From Actibacterium pelagium (GTDB lineage: Bacteria > Pseudomonadota > Alphaproteobacteria > Rhodobacterales > Rhodobacteraceae): a stretch of 64,000 nt of DNA. Positions 38,903 to 47,998 of the stretch are shown one piece after another (the stretch's first letter is position 1; each line of letters starts with the position of its first letter). The stretch covers positions 870,501-934,500 of the forward strand of contig NZ_NSBU01000007.1 in assembly GCF_002285415.1 (NCBI RefSeq), read 5' to 3'. The translations under genes were made by a program, and so were the position numbers. The notes under the pieces are model-generated. The model was not told the origin of the DNA, ran no database searches, and was given only the letters and a program-made list of their open reading frames with translations.

Positions 38903-40522
38903 TTAGCTTTGAACCGCGTACAGCACCACCCCGGCCTGCGACAAGGCTTTGAAAATCGCAGCGTCACGCCCGTAAATGTCGTCGCGGAACTGTGTGCGAC
39001 CCTTCGCATTCGTATAGGCCGTGCGATAGATCAGGTGCACTTGCAGCGGGTCCTTCAGGTCCACGCGGGTTTCTTTCCCGGTCGACAATCTTGCCTTGAA
39101 GAACCCTTGCGGGTCGTTGGTTTGCTTCGACAACAGCGCGTAAGCGAAATCGAATGGATCGCGCAGACGGATGCAGCCATGGCTAAAGGCCCGCGTCTGA
39201 CGCCCGAACAAAGATTTATGCGGCGTGTCGTGCAGGTAAATATTGTGGGGGTTCGGGAACATGAATTTCACCAGACCAAGCGCATTACTGTTGGACGGCG
39301 GCTGTTTCATGTCGAATGGGAAGTTCTTTTCGTTGAACTGGGTAAAGTCCAAACCCTCGCGGCTGACCCTGCGCCCAGACGCATCCAACAGGTTCAGATG
39401 AGAAACAGCATTTGGGTTCTCCTGCAACATCGGCAGGTATTCCTTGGTCGCGATTGACCGCGGAACATTCCAGGTCGGGTTGATCACCATGTGGTTCATC
39501 ACATCCGAGAATTCCGGTGTGCGGCGATCTGTGAGGTTCATGCCAACGACCGAACGGGTCTGGAACGCCACCTTGCCGTTTTCGACAATACGCGCATGGA
39601 AATCTGGGATATTCACCAGTACATGCCGGCGACCTAGGTCGCGGTTCATCCAGCGCTCGCGTTCCATCGCGACGACAACTTGCTGCAAACGGTACTGAGG
39701 CTCGTGGTTCAGCTCTTTCAAAGTGCCCTTGCCGATCACCCCATCTGCAAAAAGCCCGTGATCCTGCTGGAAGGCCTTCATCGCTTTGACCATGTTCGCA
39801 TCATAGGTCTGCGAAGCGGTGCGCTTTAGATAGCCCATCGCGATTAGACGGTTGCGAACACCTACAACGTCTTTGCCGCTGTCACCTGGTTCTATCTTGC
39901 GGCTGGTACGCACCTTTGGCCCCCAGCCTTTGCTGCCCAAGATCCGCTCTAACCGCAGCTTTTCTTCCATCAAGCGCGCGTATTGCGCGCCTTGGGGGGC
40001 AAGCGATTTGACGAATGGAGCCGGAGAGCTTTTGGCAAAAGCATTCAGAATGTCAGAGCTTCTGCGACGCGGCGCCTTGCGTTCAATCCCATCAACGACA
40101 CGTTCCGGGATCAGGATGCCCGATTGGACATCACGAGCATAGCGCAGGAACATCTTGGTCAACTCGACCTCTGCCTTGCCCCGGCTGGTGCCCGACTTGG
40201 CCGACCTAAAAAGGGCTTCGATTTGCTCAGGATCATAACGCCCCCCGGGCAAACCATGCGCACGCGCCTCTTCCGCTGCCTTCAAGAAGGCTTTGCGACG
40301 GCCGCGATCCGCATTCGAGGTCCAAAGCGGTTTATAGCCGCGTTCTTTATAAAACGCAGCGATGACATCGTCTTGGTACGCTGCCTGCGCAACCGCTTGT
40401 TTAAATGGGGTCACCTCTGCCAGTGCAGGGGATCCACCAAGAGATAGCGCAATTGCAACGGCCCCAGCCAGGCCTGCGAATTTGAAGCTCTGAAAACGTG
40501 TCACTGCCAAATACCCATTCAT
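38903..40522 (-). CDS. L,D-transpeptidase, YcbB/YkuD type
   Basis: The 539-residue secreted enzyme crosslinks peptidoglycan stem peptides 3-3 in the periplasm. A signal peptide ([21 protein letters not shown]) is followed by an N-terminal region, a peptidoglycan-binding domain ([21 protein letters not shown]) and the YkuD catalytic domain with nucleophile Cys450 in [12 protein letters not shown]. Domain order matches E. coli YcbB (LdtD). ATG at 40522 is used over a GTG at 40537. It is divergent to a YcbK-like DUF882 gene, reproducing the ycbB-ycbK neighbourhood of enterobacteria. Confidence 0.9.
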   Translation of the reverse strand: MNGYLAVTRFQSFKFAGLAGAVAIALSLGGSPALAEVTPFKQAVAQAAYQDDVIAAFYKERGYKPLWTSNADRGRRKAFLKAAEEARAHGLPGGRYDPEQIEALFRSAKSGTSRGKAEVELTKMFLRYARDVQSGILIPERVVDGIERKAPRRRSSDILNAFAKSSPAPFVKSLAPQGAQYARLMEEKLRLERILGSKGWGPKVRTSRKIEPGDSGKDVVGVRNRLIAMGYLKRTASQTYDANMVKAMKAFQQDHGLFADGVIGKGTLKELNHEPQYRLQQVVVAMERERWMNRDLGRRHVLVNIPDFHARIVENGKVAFQTRSVVGMNLTDRRTPEFSDVMNHMVINPTWNVPRSIATKEYLPMLQENPNAVSHLNLLDASGRRVSREGLDFTQFNEKNFPFDMKQPPSNSNALGLVKFMFPNPHNIYLHDTPHKSLFGRQTRAFSHGCIRLRDPFDFAYALLSKQTNDPQGFFKARLSTGKETRVDLKDPLQVHLIYRTAYTNAKGRTQFRDDIYGRDAAIFKALSQAGVVLYAVQS

Positions 40523-40849
40523 TTGTTCGCCCGTCACAGGGCTTTGTCACCAGTTTGCCGAAGCCATCCAGACTGTCCATTCACATTCATGACAGCGTAG
40601 AACTTGCCCACGGGATGTTGCAGGAAGCCCGCGTTTTTCGGAATTTTGAGGGCCAGCATAGCGCCTTCCTACACGAAACTTACGGGGAAAAGTCGGCGAC
40701 AATTTGCCTATAATCTGCCCAAACGCCTCCATTTGGGAACCTAAACTGTTGGTCCGCGCAAAAATTTGTGTAATAAATTCGTCGCACTTGGGGAAAATAT
40801 AGCAACAGGCTGCGACTAAGCGGCCGATAGCGATGGGACAGCGCAGGTA
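40523..40849. other. 327-bp divergent intergenic region
   Basis: It separates the L,D-transpeptidase and DUF882 genes. A TATAAT element at 40709-40714 is seen on the plus strand, but no matching -35 was recognised at the right distance. No convincing reading frame, terminator or repeat was found. It must contain the promoters of both genes. Confidence 0.4.
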
Positions 40850-41416
40850 ATGACTGTGAACAAATCGGGTTTCACCCGCCGTGGAGTATTGCAAGCTTTT
40901 GCAGCGACCACATTGGCGGCAGCTCCGACAATGTCGAATGCATTTAGCTTTGGCAAAGGCGCCGGCGACATTCGGCAACTCTCCATGTATTCAGGCCGCA
41001 CCGGTGAAAGCATCAATACCATCTATTGGATTGATGGCGACTACATCAAAGAAGCAGTGAAAGAGATCTCTTACTTCATGCGCGACTGGCGCACGAATGA
41101 GGTTAAGATGATCGACACGCGCACGCTGGACATCATGGCCGCGGCGCATAACCTGCTTGATACGTCCGAGCCTTACATGATGCTGTCGGGCTATCGCACC
41201 CCGCAGACCAATGCCTCGCTTCGCAGCCGTTCCAGCTCTGTCGCGCGCAATTCTCTGCATATGAAGGGTCAAGCCGTTGATCTTCGCCTGAAGTCGCGGT
41301 CGGTTGGCCAGATGTTCAAAGCGGCCTCGGCTTGCAATGGTGGCGGCGTCGGTCGCTATTCGCGCTCGAACTTCGTGCACATGGACTGCGGCGATGTCCG
41401 CACCTGGGGCCGCTAA
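40850..41416 (+). CDS. DUF882/YcbK-like murein peptidase-family protein, Tat-exported
   Basis: The 188-residue protein starts with a twin-arginine signal (NKSGFTRRGVLQAFAATTLA). The DUF882 domain is a Peptidase M15-type fold: MMLSGYRTPQTNASLR, the zinc-ligand region SLHMKGQAVDLRL, and a final NFVHMDCGDVRTWGR with another histidine. It probably acts on peptidoglycan stem peptides outside the cytoplasm. It is divergent from the L,D-transpeptidase gene. Confidence 0.88.
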   Translation: MTVNKSGFTRRGVLQAFAATTLAAAPTMSNAFSFGKGAGDIRQLSMYSGRTGESINTIYWIDGDYIKEAVKEISYFMRDWRTNEVKMIDTRTLDIMAAAHNLLDTSEPYMMLSGYRTPQTNASLRSRSSSVARNSLHMKGQAVDLRLKSRSVGQMFKAASACNGGGVGRYSRSNFVHMDCGDVRTWGR

Positions 41417-41427
41417 GCGCTTTTGAC

Positions 41428-41454
41428 GCGGCAGGGACTGCCCTGCCGCCTTTT
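41428..41454 (+). terminator. rho-independent terminator after the DUF882 gene
   Basis: GCGGCAGGG (41428-41436) pairs with CCCTGCCGC (41441-41449) over ACTG, then CTTTT. Confidence 0.7.
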
Positions 41455-41481
41455 CAATACTTCAGACAAGTTTATTGTGAA

Positions 41482-41501
41482 CCCTGATAGTAAGTTCAGG
41501 G
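41482..41501 (+). promoter_or_regulatory. palindrome CCCTGA-N8-TCAGGG overlapping the VIT ribosome-binding site
   Basis: CCCTGA (41482-41487) and TCAGGG (41496-41501) flank TAGTAAGT. It is 17/20 identical to the palindrome before the IalB-like gene. Its right arm contains the AGGGAG ribosome-binding site eight bases before the transporter ATG, so it could act as a protein operator or as an RNA hairpin hiding the site. Confidence 0.5.
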
Positions 41502-41508
41502 AGCCATC

Positions 41509-42234
41509 ATGGATTGGCGAGCACACCGGCGCGAGGCCCATTCATTGGGCAACCTTCAAGAATATCTGAAACAAATCGTCTACGGCGGGAATGACGGGAT
41601 CGTCACGACCTTCGCCATTGTCGCGGGCTTTGCGGGCTCATCCTTGGATGGCGTTGCTCAGATCGGCGGTATAGCCGTTTTGGTGTTTGGCCTTGCAAAC
41701 CTGTTTGCCGACGCAATCAGCATGGGACTGGGAGAGTTCCTGTCTCTTCGGTCACAACATGACCTGTACCGTGCGCGCCGCGAAAGCGAATTAAGAGAGA
41801 TTCAGGAAAACCCCGAACAGGAACGGATGGAACTGTTCGAGATCCTTCGCCAGCGGGGCTTGCCCGCCGGAGAAGCTGACACGACGACCACAATCCTTTC
41901 GCGCCACCCGTCACTAATGGCGGATTTCATGATGACATACGAATTCGGCATGCAGGATCCTGAAGAAGAAAATCCGGCGATCAACGGCTTGGTGACGTTT
42001 CTGTCCTTTACCGTTTTCGGCGCGATCCCGTTGGTTCCATATTTCATTTTCGAGGCCAACGACCAGACGTTCGCGCTGTCGGTTGGCTCCACGTTTGCCG
42101 CTTTGTTCTCGTTGGGCATATTAAGGTGGGTGGCAACAGGCGAACGCCTGTTGCGCTGTGTCTCCGAGACCGTCGCTGTTGGGGCCGTCTGTGCAATGAC
42201 AGCTTACGTCGTTGGTCTGCTGGTGGGCGGCTAG
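41509..42234 (+). CDS. VIT1/CCC1-family iron or manganese transporter
   Basis: The 241-residue membrane protein starts with the family motif LKQIVYGGNDGIVTTFAIVAGFAG and has five helices; the cytoplasmic segment between helices 2 and 3 carries the metal-binding glutamates (ELREIQENPEQERMELFEIL). Homologues move Fe2+ or Mn2+ out of the cytosol as H+ antiporters. The palindrome overlapping its ribosome-binding site hints at metal-responsive or other specific control. It converges with the DUF6456-type gene, overlapping by four bases. Confidence 0.88.
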   Translation: MDWRAHRREAHSLGNLQEYLKQIVYGGNDGIVTTFAIVAGFAGSSLDGVAQIGGIAVLVFGLANLFADAISMGLGEFLSLRSQHDLYRARRESELREIQENPEQERMELFEILRQRGLPAGEADTTTTILSRHPSLMADFMMTYEFGMQDPEEENPAINGLVTFLSFTVFGAIPLVPYFIFEANDQTFALSVGSTFAALFSLGILRWVATGERLLRCVSETVAVGAVCAMTAYVVGLLVGG

Positions 42235-43346
42235 CCAATCATCTTAGAGCTTTCACCCTGCGCGTCGTAATGCATCCTTAGGCGCTGCAAAGCGATGCGC
42301 AGAACGATCTTGCCGGACCGGGCAGACCAGCCCATTCGCTTTTCTGCTGTCTCCATGCCTTCCAGATAACAACAGCAACGCAAAACAACGTCCCCCAACC
42401 CTGGGCCTAAGTCGCGCAGCGCCTCGGCGACGCGATCGCGCGCATTGTAAGAGCCACCACCCGCATTCGGATTATACCCGCCCCGTTCGCCACCCGTCAG
42501 AAAACGATCCCAGTTTTGCGTCACGCGCGGGCCCATCTGTGCAAGTTCAAAATCTTCGCGCAACCGCTCGCCGGCCGCAACCAGATCAGGGCTTAGGAAG
42601 GGTTGACCGTTTTTATCCTTGCGACGTGCCAACAGGGCAAGCGGGCTTTCCGCGAGGTTGCATCGCACCTTCTGGGCCTTTTGCTCGTCCACGCCGGTAA
42701 TGGTTTTCTCTCCCCAGACCTTGTGCTGGGCACTGAACGGGGCTTGGGCCTCTGCAAACCCGTTTTTCTTGGCCTGTTCTTCAGAAATCATGCGCTTCAA
42801 AGCACTTCGGCCTGCCTGCGTCACGTGATAGGTGGCCACCCGACCGGGTTTTGTACAACAGATCCAATCCTTTAGCACAAAGGCTTCGGCTATGGGCCGA
42901 TCAACCACCGCAATACGTGCGGGCGGTCCATCAGTGGTTTCCTTCATGACAATCGCGCGTTCCAGATCGTTGGCGATCGCCAGAAACGCCTCTTTTTCGC
43001 ACAGGCGGCGCAGAATACGTTTCGCCTCTTTGGTGATCGTCACTTCGTCAACGGCGGTCGGGGATTGGCGCATGGGGGCAGTCATGGATGAGGGCTCCTT
43101 CAGAGTTGGTCGAGTCAAAGTGGTGCTCAGACGATCCAGCGCACTGTCCACCAACGGATCATCCCGCCGTTGTTCAAACCGCCGCACTTGTCTGAGTATG
43201 GTCGAGGCATGACGCCCTTCGGTCCGCGCCAAAGCGCGAAGCGAAGTGCCTCTTTGCGTATGATCAAGATACCAGACGACTGGATCAGGCACCCACGCCG
43301 GCAAGAGATTGCCCCCGTCTTGCGTGTATGCGTCAGTGCTGCCCAT
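42231..43346 (-). CDS. DUF6456-type helix-turn-helix regulator
   Basis: The 371-residue protein starts with a predicted HTH region (WYLDHTQRGTSLRALARTEGRHASTILRQVRRFE) that reads like a transposase/regulator-type DNA-binding helix pair. It is followed by a winged-helix-like central part (IAVVDRPIAEAFVLKDWI, GRVATYHVTQAGRSALKRM), and ends in the region RGGYNPNAGGGSYNARDRV with VLRCCCYLEGMETAEKRMGW, which I recall from DUF6456 proteins of Rhodobacterales. ATG at 43346 has AAAGGA upstream; the frame to 43388 does not. Its target is unknown. It is divergent from the 98-aa gene. Confidence 0.65.
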   Translation of the reverse strand: MGSTDAYTQDGGNLLPAWVPDPVVWYLDHTQRGTSLRALARTEGRHASTILRQVRRFEQRRDDPLVDSALDRLSTTLTRPTLKEPSSMTAPMRQSPTAVDEVTITKEAKRILRRLCEKEAFLAIANDLERAIVMKETTDGPPARIAVVDRPIAEAFVLKDWICCTKPGRVATYHVTQAGRSALKRMISEEQAKKNGFAEAQAPFSAQHKVWGEKTITGVDEQKAQKVRCNLAESPLALLARRKDKNGQPFLSPDLVAAGERLREDFELAQMGPRVTQNWDRFLTGGERGGYNPNAGGGSYNARDRVAEALRDLGPGLGDVVLRCCCYLEGMETAEKRMGWSARSGKIVLRIALQRLRMHYDAQGESSKMIG

Positions 43347-43575
43347 GGACTCTGGTTCCTTTGAGTGAAACCGCCGGGTAATCCGCATCCCAAAAACTTG
43401 GAACTTTAGGTACGGGTCGTAACCCCTTATCCGACAGTTAATAAATTCGTTAAAAGAAGAATTTCTTTTTAATCGGTAAAGGTTTCTGAACCCAACGAAC
43501 GCACAAGAACCTTTGGGCGCAACACCCGCATAGCGCGAATAATGCTTTGCTTACTGGAACAAGCAGGAGCCCAAC

Positions 43576-43872
43576 ATGTCCGACCTGAACTCTCTTCTTT
43601 CGTCTCTTCGTCGTCCACGCCTTTTGATCCGAGCCGCGCGTATTGGACTTTCTGACTACCGGCGGGACCGCGATCTGGGACGAATCCTGCAGGAAGAGGG
43701 CCAAACCACAGCGCATTTGGCGCTGGATGCATTGATCACCGCTGAGGCCGAGATCGAATCGATCCGAAAGGCTGGCGATGTCACCTATTCGGCACGCCGC
43801 CATGTCGAGATTTTGATCGCCCTGATGGCCGAATTGAAGCTATTACCGCAGGCACCTGCCCAATCCTGCTGA
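43576..43872 (+). CDS. 98-aa DUF6477-type protein
   Basis: The short protein has the basic N-terminal motif LRRPRLLIRAARIGLSDYRRDRDLGRIL, then an alpha-helical part (IESIRKAGDVTYSARRHVEIL). It resembles DUF6477 proteins known to me only from Rhodobacterales. AGGAG is placed before the ATG. The gap to the divergent regulator gene (43347-43575) is AT-rich and contains TTAAAAGAA/TTTCTTTTTAA inverted arms at about 43450-43472. Function unknown. Confidence 0.65.
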   Translation: MSDLNSLLSSLRRPRLLIRAARIGLSDYRRDRDLGRILQEEGQTTAHLALDALITAEAEIESIRKAGDVTYSARRHVEILIALMAELKLLPQAPAQSC

Positions 43873-43945
43873 AAGCACGGCTGAATCCGTCTGTCAGCGT
43901 CTACAGGGGCTTGAAAGCGCATCTGCCCTGCCCTAGGACGCTGGC

Positions 43946-45505
43946 ATGACCACCGTATCTCATGACCGCCTTCTTATTATCGACTTTGGCAGCCAGGTAA
44001 CGCAGCTGATTGCGCGCCGCCTGCGCGAGCTGAGCGTCTATTGCGAAATCCACCCCTACCAGAACGTGACCATGGATATGGTCCGTGAAATGGCGCCCAA
44101 GGCGATCATTTTCTCGGGTGGACCTGACAGCGTGACCCGCGAGGGTTCGCCGCGCGCTCCGCAAGAGATTTTCGACTATGGCGTCCCGATCCTTGGCATC
44201 TGCTACGGTCAGCAGGTCATGATGCACCAACTGGGCGGTAAGGTCGAAAGCGGTCATGGCACCGCTGAATTCGGTCGCGCCTATGTGACACCTAAGAATT
44301 CTTTGGACATCCTGAACGGCTGGTTCACCGAAGGCGACGAACAGGTCTGGATGAGCCACGGCGACCACGTCTCCGAGATCGCACCGGGGTTCGAGGTTTA
44401 CGGCACCTCCCCCAACGCGCCTTTCGCGATTACCGCAGATACTGATCGTCACTTCTATGCGGTTCAGTTCCACCCCGAGGTCCACCACACGCCGAACGGC
44501 AAGAAGCTGTACGAAAACTTCATCAAGCTGGCTGGTTTCACGGGCGACTGGACCATGGGCGCCTATCGCGAAGAAGCCATCCGCGAAATCCGCGAACAGG
44601 TTGGCGACGCGCATGTCATCTGTGGTCTGTCTGGCGGCGTTGACAGCTCTGTCACCGCGATCCTTCTGCACGAGGCCATCGGAGACCAGTTGACTTGCGT
44701 ATTCGTGGACCACGGACTGCTGCGCAAGAACGAGGCGGCCGAGGTCGTCTCTATGTTCCGCGACAACTATAACATTCAGCTGATTCACGCAGATGAAACC
44801 GATCTGTTCCTTGGCGAGCTTGAAGGTCAATCCGACCCGGAAACCAAGCGTAAAACGATCGGTAAGCTTTTCATCGACGTGTTCCAGAAACACGCCGACA
44901 CGATCGACGGGGCAGAATTCCTGGCGCAGGGCACGCTGTACCCGGATGTCATCGAAAGTGTCAGCTTCTCTGGCGGCCCCTCGGTCACCATCAAATCGCA
45001 CCATAACGTTGGCGGTCTGCCCGAGAAGATGGGGCTGAAACTGGTCGAGCCTCTGCGAGAGCTGTTCAAAGACGAAGTGCGCGCCCTTGGCCGTGAGCTG
45101 GGCCTGCCGGACAGCTTTATCGGACGCCACCCCTTCCCCGGACCGGGTCTTGCAATCCGCTGCCCGGGCGAGATTACGCGCGAGAAACTGGACATCCTGC
45201 GCGAAGCAGATGCGGTCTATATCGACCAGATCCGCAAGCACGGTCTGTATGACGAGATCTGGCAGGCCTTTGTCGCGATCCTACCCGTCCGCACCGTTGG
45301 CGTGATGGGCGACGGCCGAACCTATGACTATGCCTGCGCGCTGCGTGCGGTGACATCGGTTGATGGGATGACAGCGGATTACTATCCCTTCACCCACGAA
45401 TTCCTTGGCGAAACCGCCACGCGGATCATCAATGAAGTCAAAGGCATCAACCGGGTCACATATGACGTCACCTCGAAGCCTCCGGGAACCATCGAGTGGG
45501 AATGA
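43946..45505 (+). CDS. guaA: GMP synthase (glutamine-hydrolysing)
   Basis: GuaA aminates XMP to GMP. The 519-residue protein has a class I glutamine amidotransferase domain with Cys86 in ILGICYGQQ and the histidine/glutamate pair in [10 protein letters not shown]. The ATP pyrophosphatase P-loop is SGGVDSSV at about residue 232, and the C-terminal dimerisation domain ends KPPGTIEWE. Standing alone, without guaB. Confidence 0.97.
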   Translation: MTTVSHDRLLIIDFGSQVTQLIARRLRELSVYCEIHPYQNVTMDMVREMAPKAIIFSGGPDSVTREGSPRAPQEIFDYGVPILGICYGQQVMMHQLGGKVESGHGTAEFGRAYVTPKNSLDILNGWFTEGDEQVWMSHGDHVSEIAPGFEVYGTSPNAPFAITADTDRHFYAVQFHPEVHHTPNGKKLYENFIKLAGFTGDWTMGAYREEAIREIREQVGDAHVICGLSGGVDSSVTAILLHEAIGDQLTCVFVDHGLLRKNEAAEVVSMFRDNYNIQLIHADETDLFLGELEGQSDPETKRKTIGKLFIDVFQKHADTIDGAEFLAQGTLYPDVIESVSFSGGPSVTIKSHHNVGGLPEKMGLKLVEPLRELFKDEVRALGRELGLPDSFIGRHPFPGPGLAIRCPGEITREKLDILREADAVYIDQIRKHGLYDEIWQAFVAILPVRTVGVMGDGRTYDYACALRAVTSVDGMTADYYPFTHEFLGETATRIINEVKGINRVTYDVTSKPPGTIEWE

Positions 45506-45548
45506 CGCCTTAACACTCTGTCACAGACAGATTTTGACGCCACTGGGT

Positions 45549-45579
45549 GACTTGACGTAATCTTTCTTTGCGTCAAGTC
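45549..45579. repeat. 9-bp inverted repeat after guaA
   Basis: GACTTGACG (45549-45557) and CGTCAAGTC (45571-45579) form a perfect 9-bp stem with a 13-nt loop. It is 44 bases after the guaA stop and lacks a T-tract, so it could be a weak terminator or a protein-binding site. Confidence 0.45.
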
Positions 45580-45609
45580 GGCATGCCAATCAGCCTAAAA
45601 CACATAAAA

Positions 45610-45688
45610 TATTCAGTTTATTGAATAATTTTCTAAGCTATTGAAAAGATGATCACCCTTGGAGCCTGCTCGGGAATTTGATCAAATT
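45610..45688 (+). promoter_or_regulatory. AT-rich palindromes upstream of the FadL-type gene
   Basis: TATTCA (45610-45615) with TGAATA (45622-45627), and AATTTGATCAAATT (45675-45688), a perfect 14-bp palindrome, lie 100-180 bp before the porin gene. They are candidate operators in a 282-bp gene-free region; no other content was recognised. Confidence 0.4.
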
Positions 45689-45787
45689 TTTCTTATGACG
45701 TTGCGTTACAATTGACCCAATGCGACCTAACCCTCTAGCTTCGCCTTATTATTCTGCCACCACTCATCGGCAATAAGGGAGAACAAG

Positions 45788-46966
45788 GTGAAACTACTGG
45801 GAGGAACGGCGCTGGCCTTGCTTGCGCTAGGGAATGCAGTTGCGGCTGGAGGGATCGAGCGGTCACCTCAATCGACAGCCATTCTGTTCGAAGACGGCAA
45901 CTATTTTGAGGTCACATATAGCAATGTGAACCCGACCGTCAGCGGTACCGCGACCGCCACCTACGGTGGTGTTGACACCGGCGACATGGCTGAAAGCTAC
46001 AACCAGCTGAACTTCGGAGCGAAGTTCGAGCTGTCCGAGAAGCTGAACCTTGCCCTGATCCAAGACTCCCCGGTTGGTGCGGACGTCTTCTATCCGACAA
46101 CCTCGGGAGTACCGTTTCCATTCGCCGGCGCGGGCTCAGATCATGTCTTTTCCGGCGGCAATGCTGACCTGAATTCCAATTCTCTTGCGGCATACCTGCG
46201 CTATGAATTGCCCAACAACTTCAGCCTAGTGGGTGGTATTCGTCGTGTATCTGTAGGTGGTGAACTCGGGATTCCGTTCTTCAACAACTACACGCTCGAC
46301 GTCGAAGACTCGACCGAGATCGGATACTCCGCCGGGATCGCTTGGGAAAAGCCCGAGATTGCAGCACGCGTCGCTTTGACCTTCCACTCGGCGACGGATC
46401 ATACGTTCGCGTCGACTGAAAATACGAACGCAGCACCGATCCCTGATCCGTTCCCAGATTTCGATGACTTCACCGGTTCGTTCGATGTAACGATTCCGAA
46501 ATCCGTAAATTTGGACTTTCAGACTGGTGTTGCAGCCGACACGCTCGTTTTTGGCTCTATCCGTTGGGTAGACTGGTCGTCCTTTGACATCACCCCCCCA
46601 GGCTACAATGCGTTCAGCGGTGGTGGTTCGTTGGTTGACTATGACGACGACGTGATCACCTACAATCTGGGTGTTGGACGCCGCCTGAACGAAAACTGGT
46701 CCATTGCCGCAACAGTTGGACACGAGAAATCCGGCGGTGGCTATGTTGGCAACCTTGGACCGACAGATGGCTACACCAGCCTTGGCCTTGGCGCGACCTA
46801 CACCAACGGGAACATCAAGATTACAGGTGGCGTACGCCACGTTTGGATTGGCGACGCAGACACGTTTGGACCACCGATCACCGGTATAACAGCAGGCGAA
46901 GAACTTGCTAACTTCCGCGATAACTCTGCTTGGGCCTGGGGCCTGCGCGTCGGTTACTACTTCTGA
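45788..46966 (+). CDS. OMPP1/FadL/TodX-family outer membrane transport protein
   Basis: The 392-residue protein has a signal peptide (MKLLGGTALALLALGNAVAA) and the FadL-type N-terminal hatch followed by about 14 beta strands (FSLVGGIRRVSVGGEL, YTNGNIKITGGVRHVWIGDA). It ends in an aromatic residue (VGYYF), the outer membrane insertion signal. Members import long-chain fatty acids or other hydrophobic compounds. The start is GTG at 45788 with AGGGAG upstream. The long promoter region with palindromes suggests regulated expression. Confidence 0.85.
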   Translation: MKLLGGTALALLALGNAVAAGGIERSPQSTAILFEDGNYFEVTYSNVNPTVSGTATATYGGVDTGDMAESYNQLNFGAKFELSEKLNLALIQDSPVGADVFYPTTSGVPFPFAGAGSDHVFSGGNADLNSNSLAAYLRYELPNNFSLVGGIRRVSVGGELGIPFFNNYTLDVEDSTEIGYSAGIAWEKPEIAARVALTFHSATDHTFASTENTNAAPIPDPFPDFDDFTGSFDVTIPKSVNLDFQTGVAADTLVFGSIRWVDWSSFDITPPGYNAFSGGGSLVDYDDDVITYNLGVGRRLNENWSIAATVGHEKSGGGYVGNLGPTDGYTSLGLGATYTNGNIKITGGVRHVWIGDADTFGPPITGITAGEELANFRDNSAWAWGLRVGYYF

Positions 46967-46991
46967 GCCGACTATCCTTCCTGAAAACACG

Positions 46992-47019
46992 AACCCCCGG
47001 GCCTGTGTCCGGGGGTTTT
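46992..47019 (+). terminator. rho-independent terminator after the FadL-type gene
   Basis: AACCCCCGG (46992-47000) pairs with CCGGGGGTT (47009-47017) over an 8-nt loop, followed by TT. Confidence 0.7.
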
Positions 47020-47090
47020 GCTTTGAACAATCCGTTTGACCCAAATTCCTTGCCCCGCTACGACGAAACAAAGGCAAGAAAGGTCCGGGC

Positions 47091-47957
47091 ATGATCTATA
47101 ACTCTGCAAAGGAATGGCGAGAGGCACCGACAAAGCGCGTGCTGCTGTTTGGCATGTCGGGCCTTGGGAAAACCTATCTTTCGAATGCCTTGCGGGCTTC
47201 GGGGAATTGGTTTCACTATTCCGTCGATTACCGGATTGGCACGCGCTACATGGGCGAACACATCGCCGACAACTTCAAACATGAAGCGATGAAGGTGCCC
47301 CTGCTTCGCGAACTGTTGAAAAGCGATAGCGTCTATATCTCGTCGAATATCACGTTCAATAACCTGGCGCCCCTGTCGACCTATCTGGGCAAACCCGGCA
47401 ACCCGGAATTGGGCGGCCTGCCCTTTGCCGAGTACATGCGCCGTCAGGATCAGCATCGCGTGGCCGAGATCGCAGCGTTGAACGACACACCGCATTTCAT
47501 CGACCGCGCCAAGGCGTTGTACGGCTATGACAACTTCGTTTGTGATTCCGGCGGCTCCATCTGCGAAGTCGTAGACCCCAATGATCCGAACGACCCGGTT
47601 CTGAATACACTGTCTGACTCTGTTCTGATGGTCTGGATCAAGGGGTCGGATGATCACACCGAAGAACTGATCCGCCGCTTCACCGCGGCGCCCAAACCGA
47701 TGTATTACGCGCCCGATCAAATGCACGACTATTGGCAAGGGTATCTGGCCGAAAAAGGCGTGGCCGAAGATAAGGTTGACCCCGATGACTTCATGCGGTG
47801 GAGCTATGCCAAGGCCCTGTCGCACCGCCAACCTAGCTATGCTGCCATGGCCGAAAACTGGGGGCTGACGATCACGGCCGAGGATGTGGCCAAGGTAAAG
47901 ACCGCCGCAGATTTCGAAGCCCTGATCGAACAAGCCCTTGAGGATAAGAGCGCTTAG
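47091..47957 (+). CDS. P-loop NTPase-like protein of unknown function
   Basis: The 288-residue protein has Walker A in LLFGMSGLGKTYLSNAL near the N-terminus, and then regions with no family motif that I recognise (WFHYSVDYRIGTRYMG, FVCDSGGSICEVVDPND, LMVWIKGSDDHTEEL). The overall shape, one P-loop and a hydrophobic Walker B-like LSDSVLMVWIKG, is that of a small kinase or nucleotide-binding switch. It sits 41 bp before metA and may be co-transcribed, but no metabolic link is evident. Confidence 0.6.
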   Translation: MIYNSAKEWREAPTKRVLLFGMSGLGKTYLSNALRASGNWFHYSVDYRIGTRYMGEHIADNFKHEAMKVPLLRELLKSDSVYISSNITFNNLAPLSTYLGKPGNPELGGLPFAEYMRRQDQHRVAEIAALNDTPHFIDRAKALYGYDNFVCDSGGSICEVVDPNDPNDPVLNTLSDSVLMVWIKGSDDHTEELIRRFTAAPKPMYYAPDQMHDYWQGYLAEKGVAEDKVDPDDFMRWSYAKALSHRQPSYAAMAENWGLTITAEDVAKVKTAADFEALIEQALEDKSA

Positions 47958-47998
47958 CCCTATCTCTCGTGTTCTTAAGCCAACCGGAATGACCTGAA

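Noticed and set aside
40709-40714. TATAAT as a promoter of a separate transcript in the 327-bp gap
   Set aside because: No -35 element at 16-18 bases and no terminator or frame downstream before the DUF882 gene; kept only as a note in the intergenic entry.
43432-43450. TTAATAAATTCGTTAA as a full CtrA site
   Set aside because: The spacing is eight bases, not seven, in an AT-rich region where such words are expected by chance.
43901-45241. 446-codon frame on the minus strand opposite guaA
   Set aside because: It is the antisense shadow of guaA. GuaA is motif-complete on the plus strand, and the minus frame has no family motif and a composition dictated by guaA codons.
47958-47998. SAM-II or other SAM riboswitch before metA
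   Set aside because: Only 41 bp lie between the upstream stop and the metA start, with no room for the aptamer and no matching sequence.
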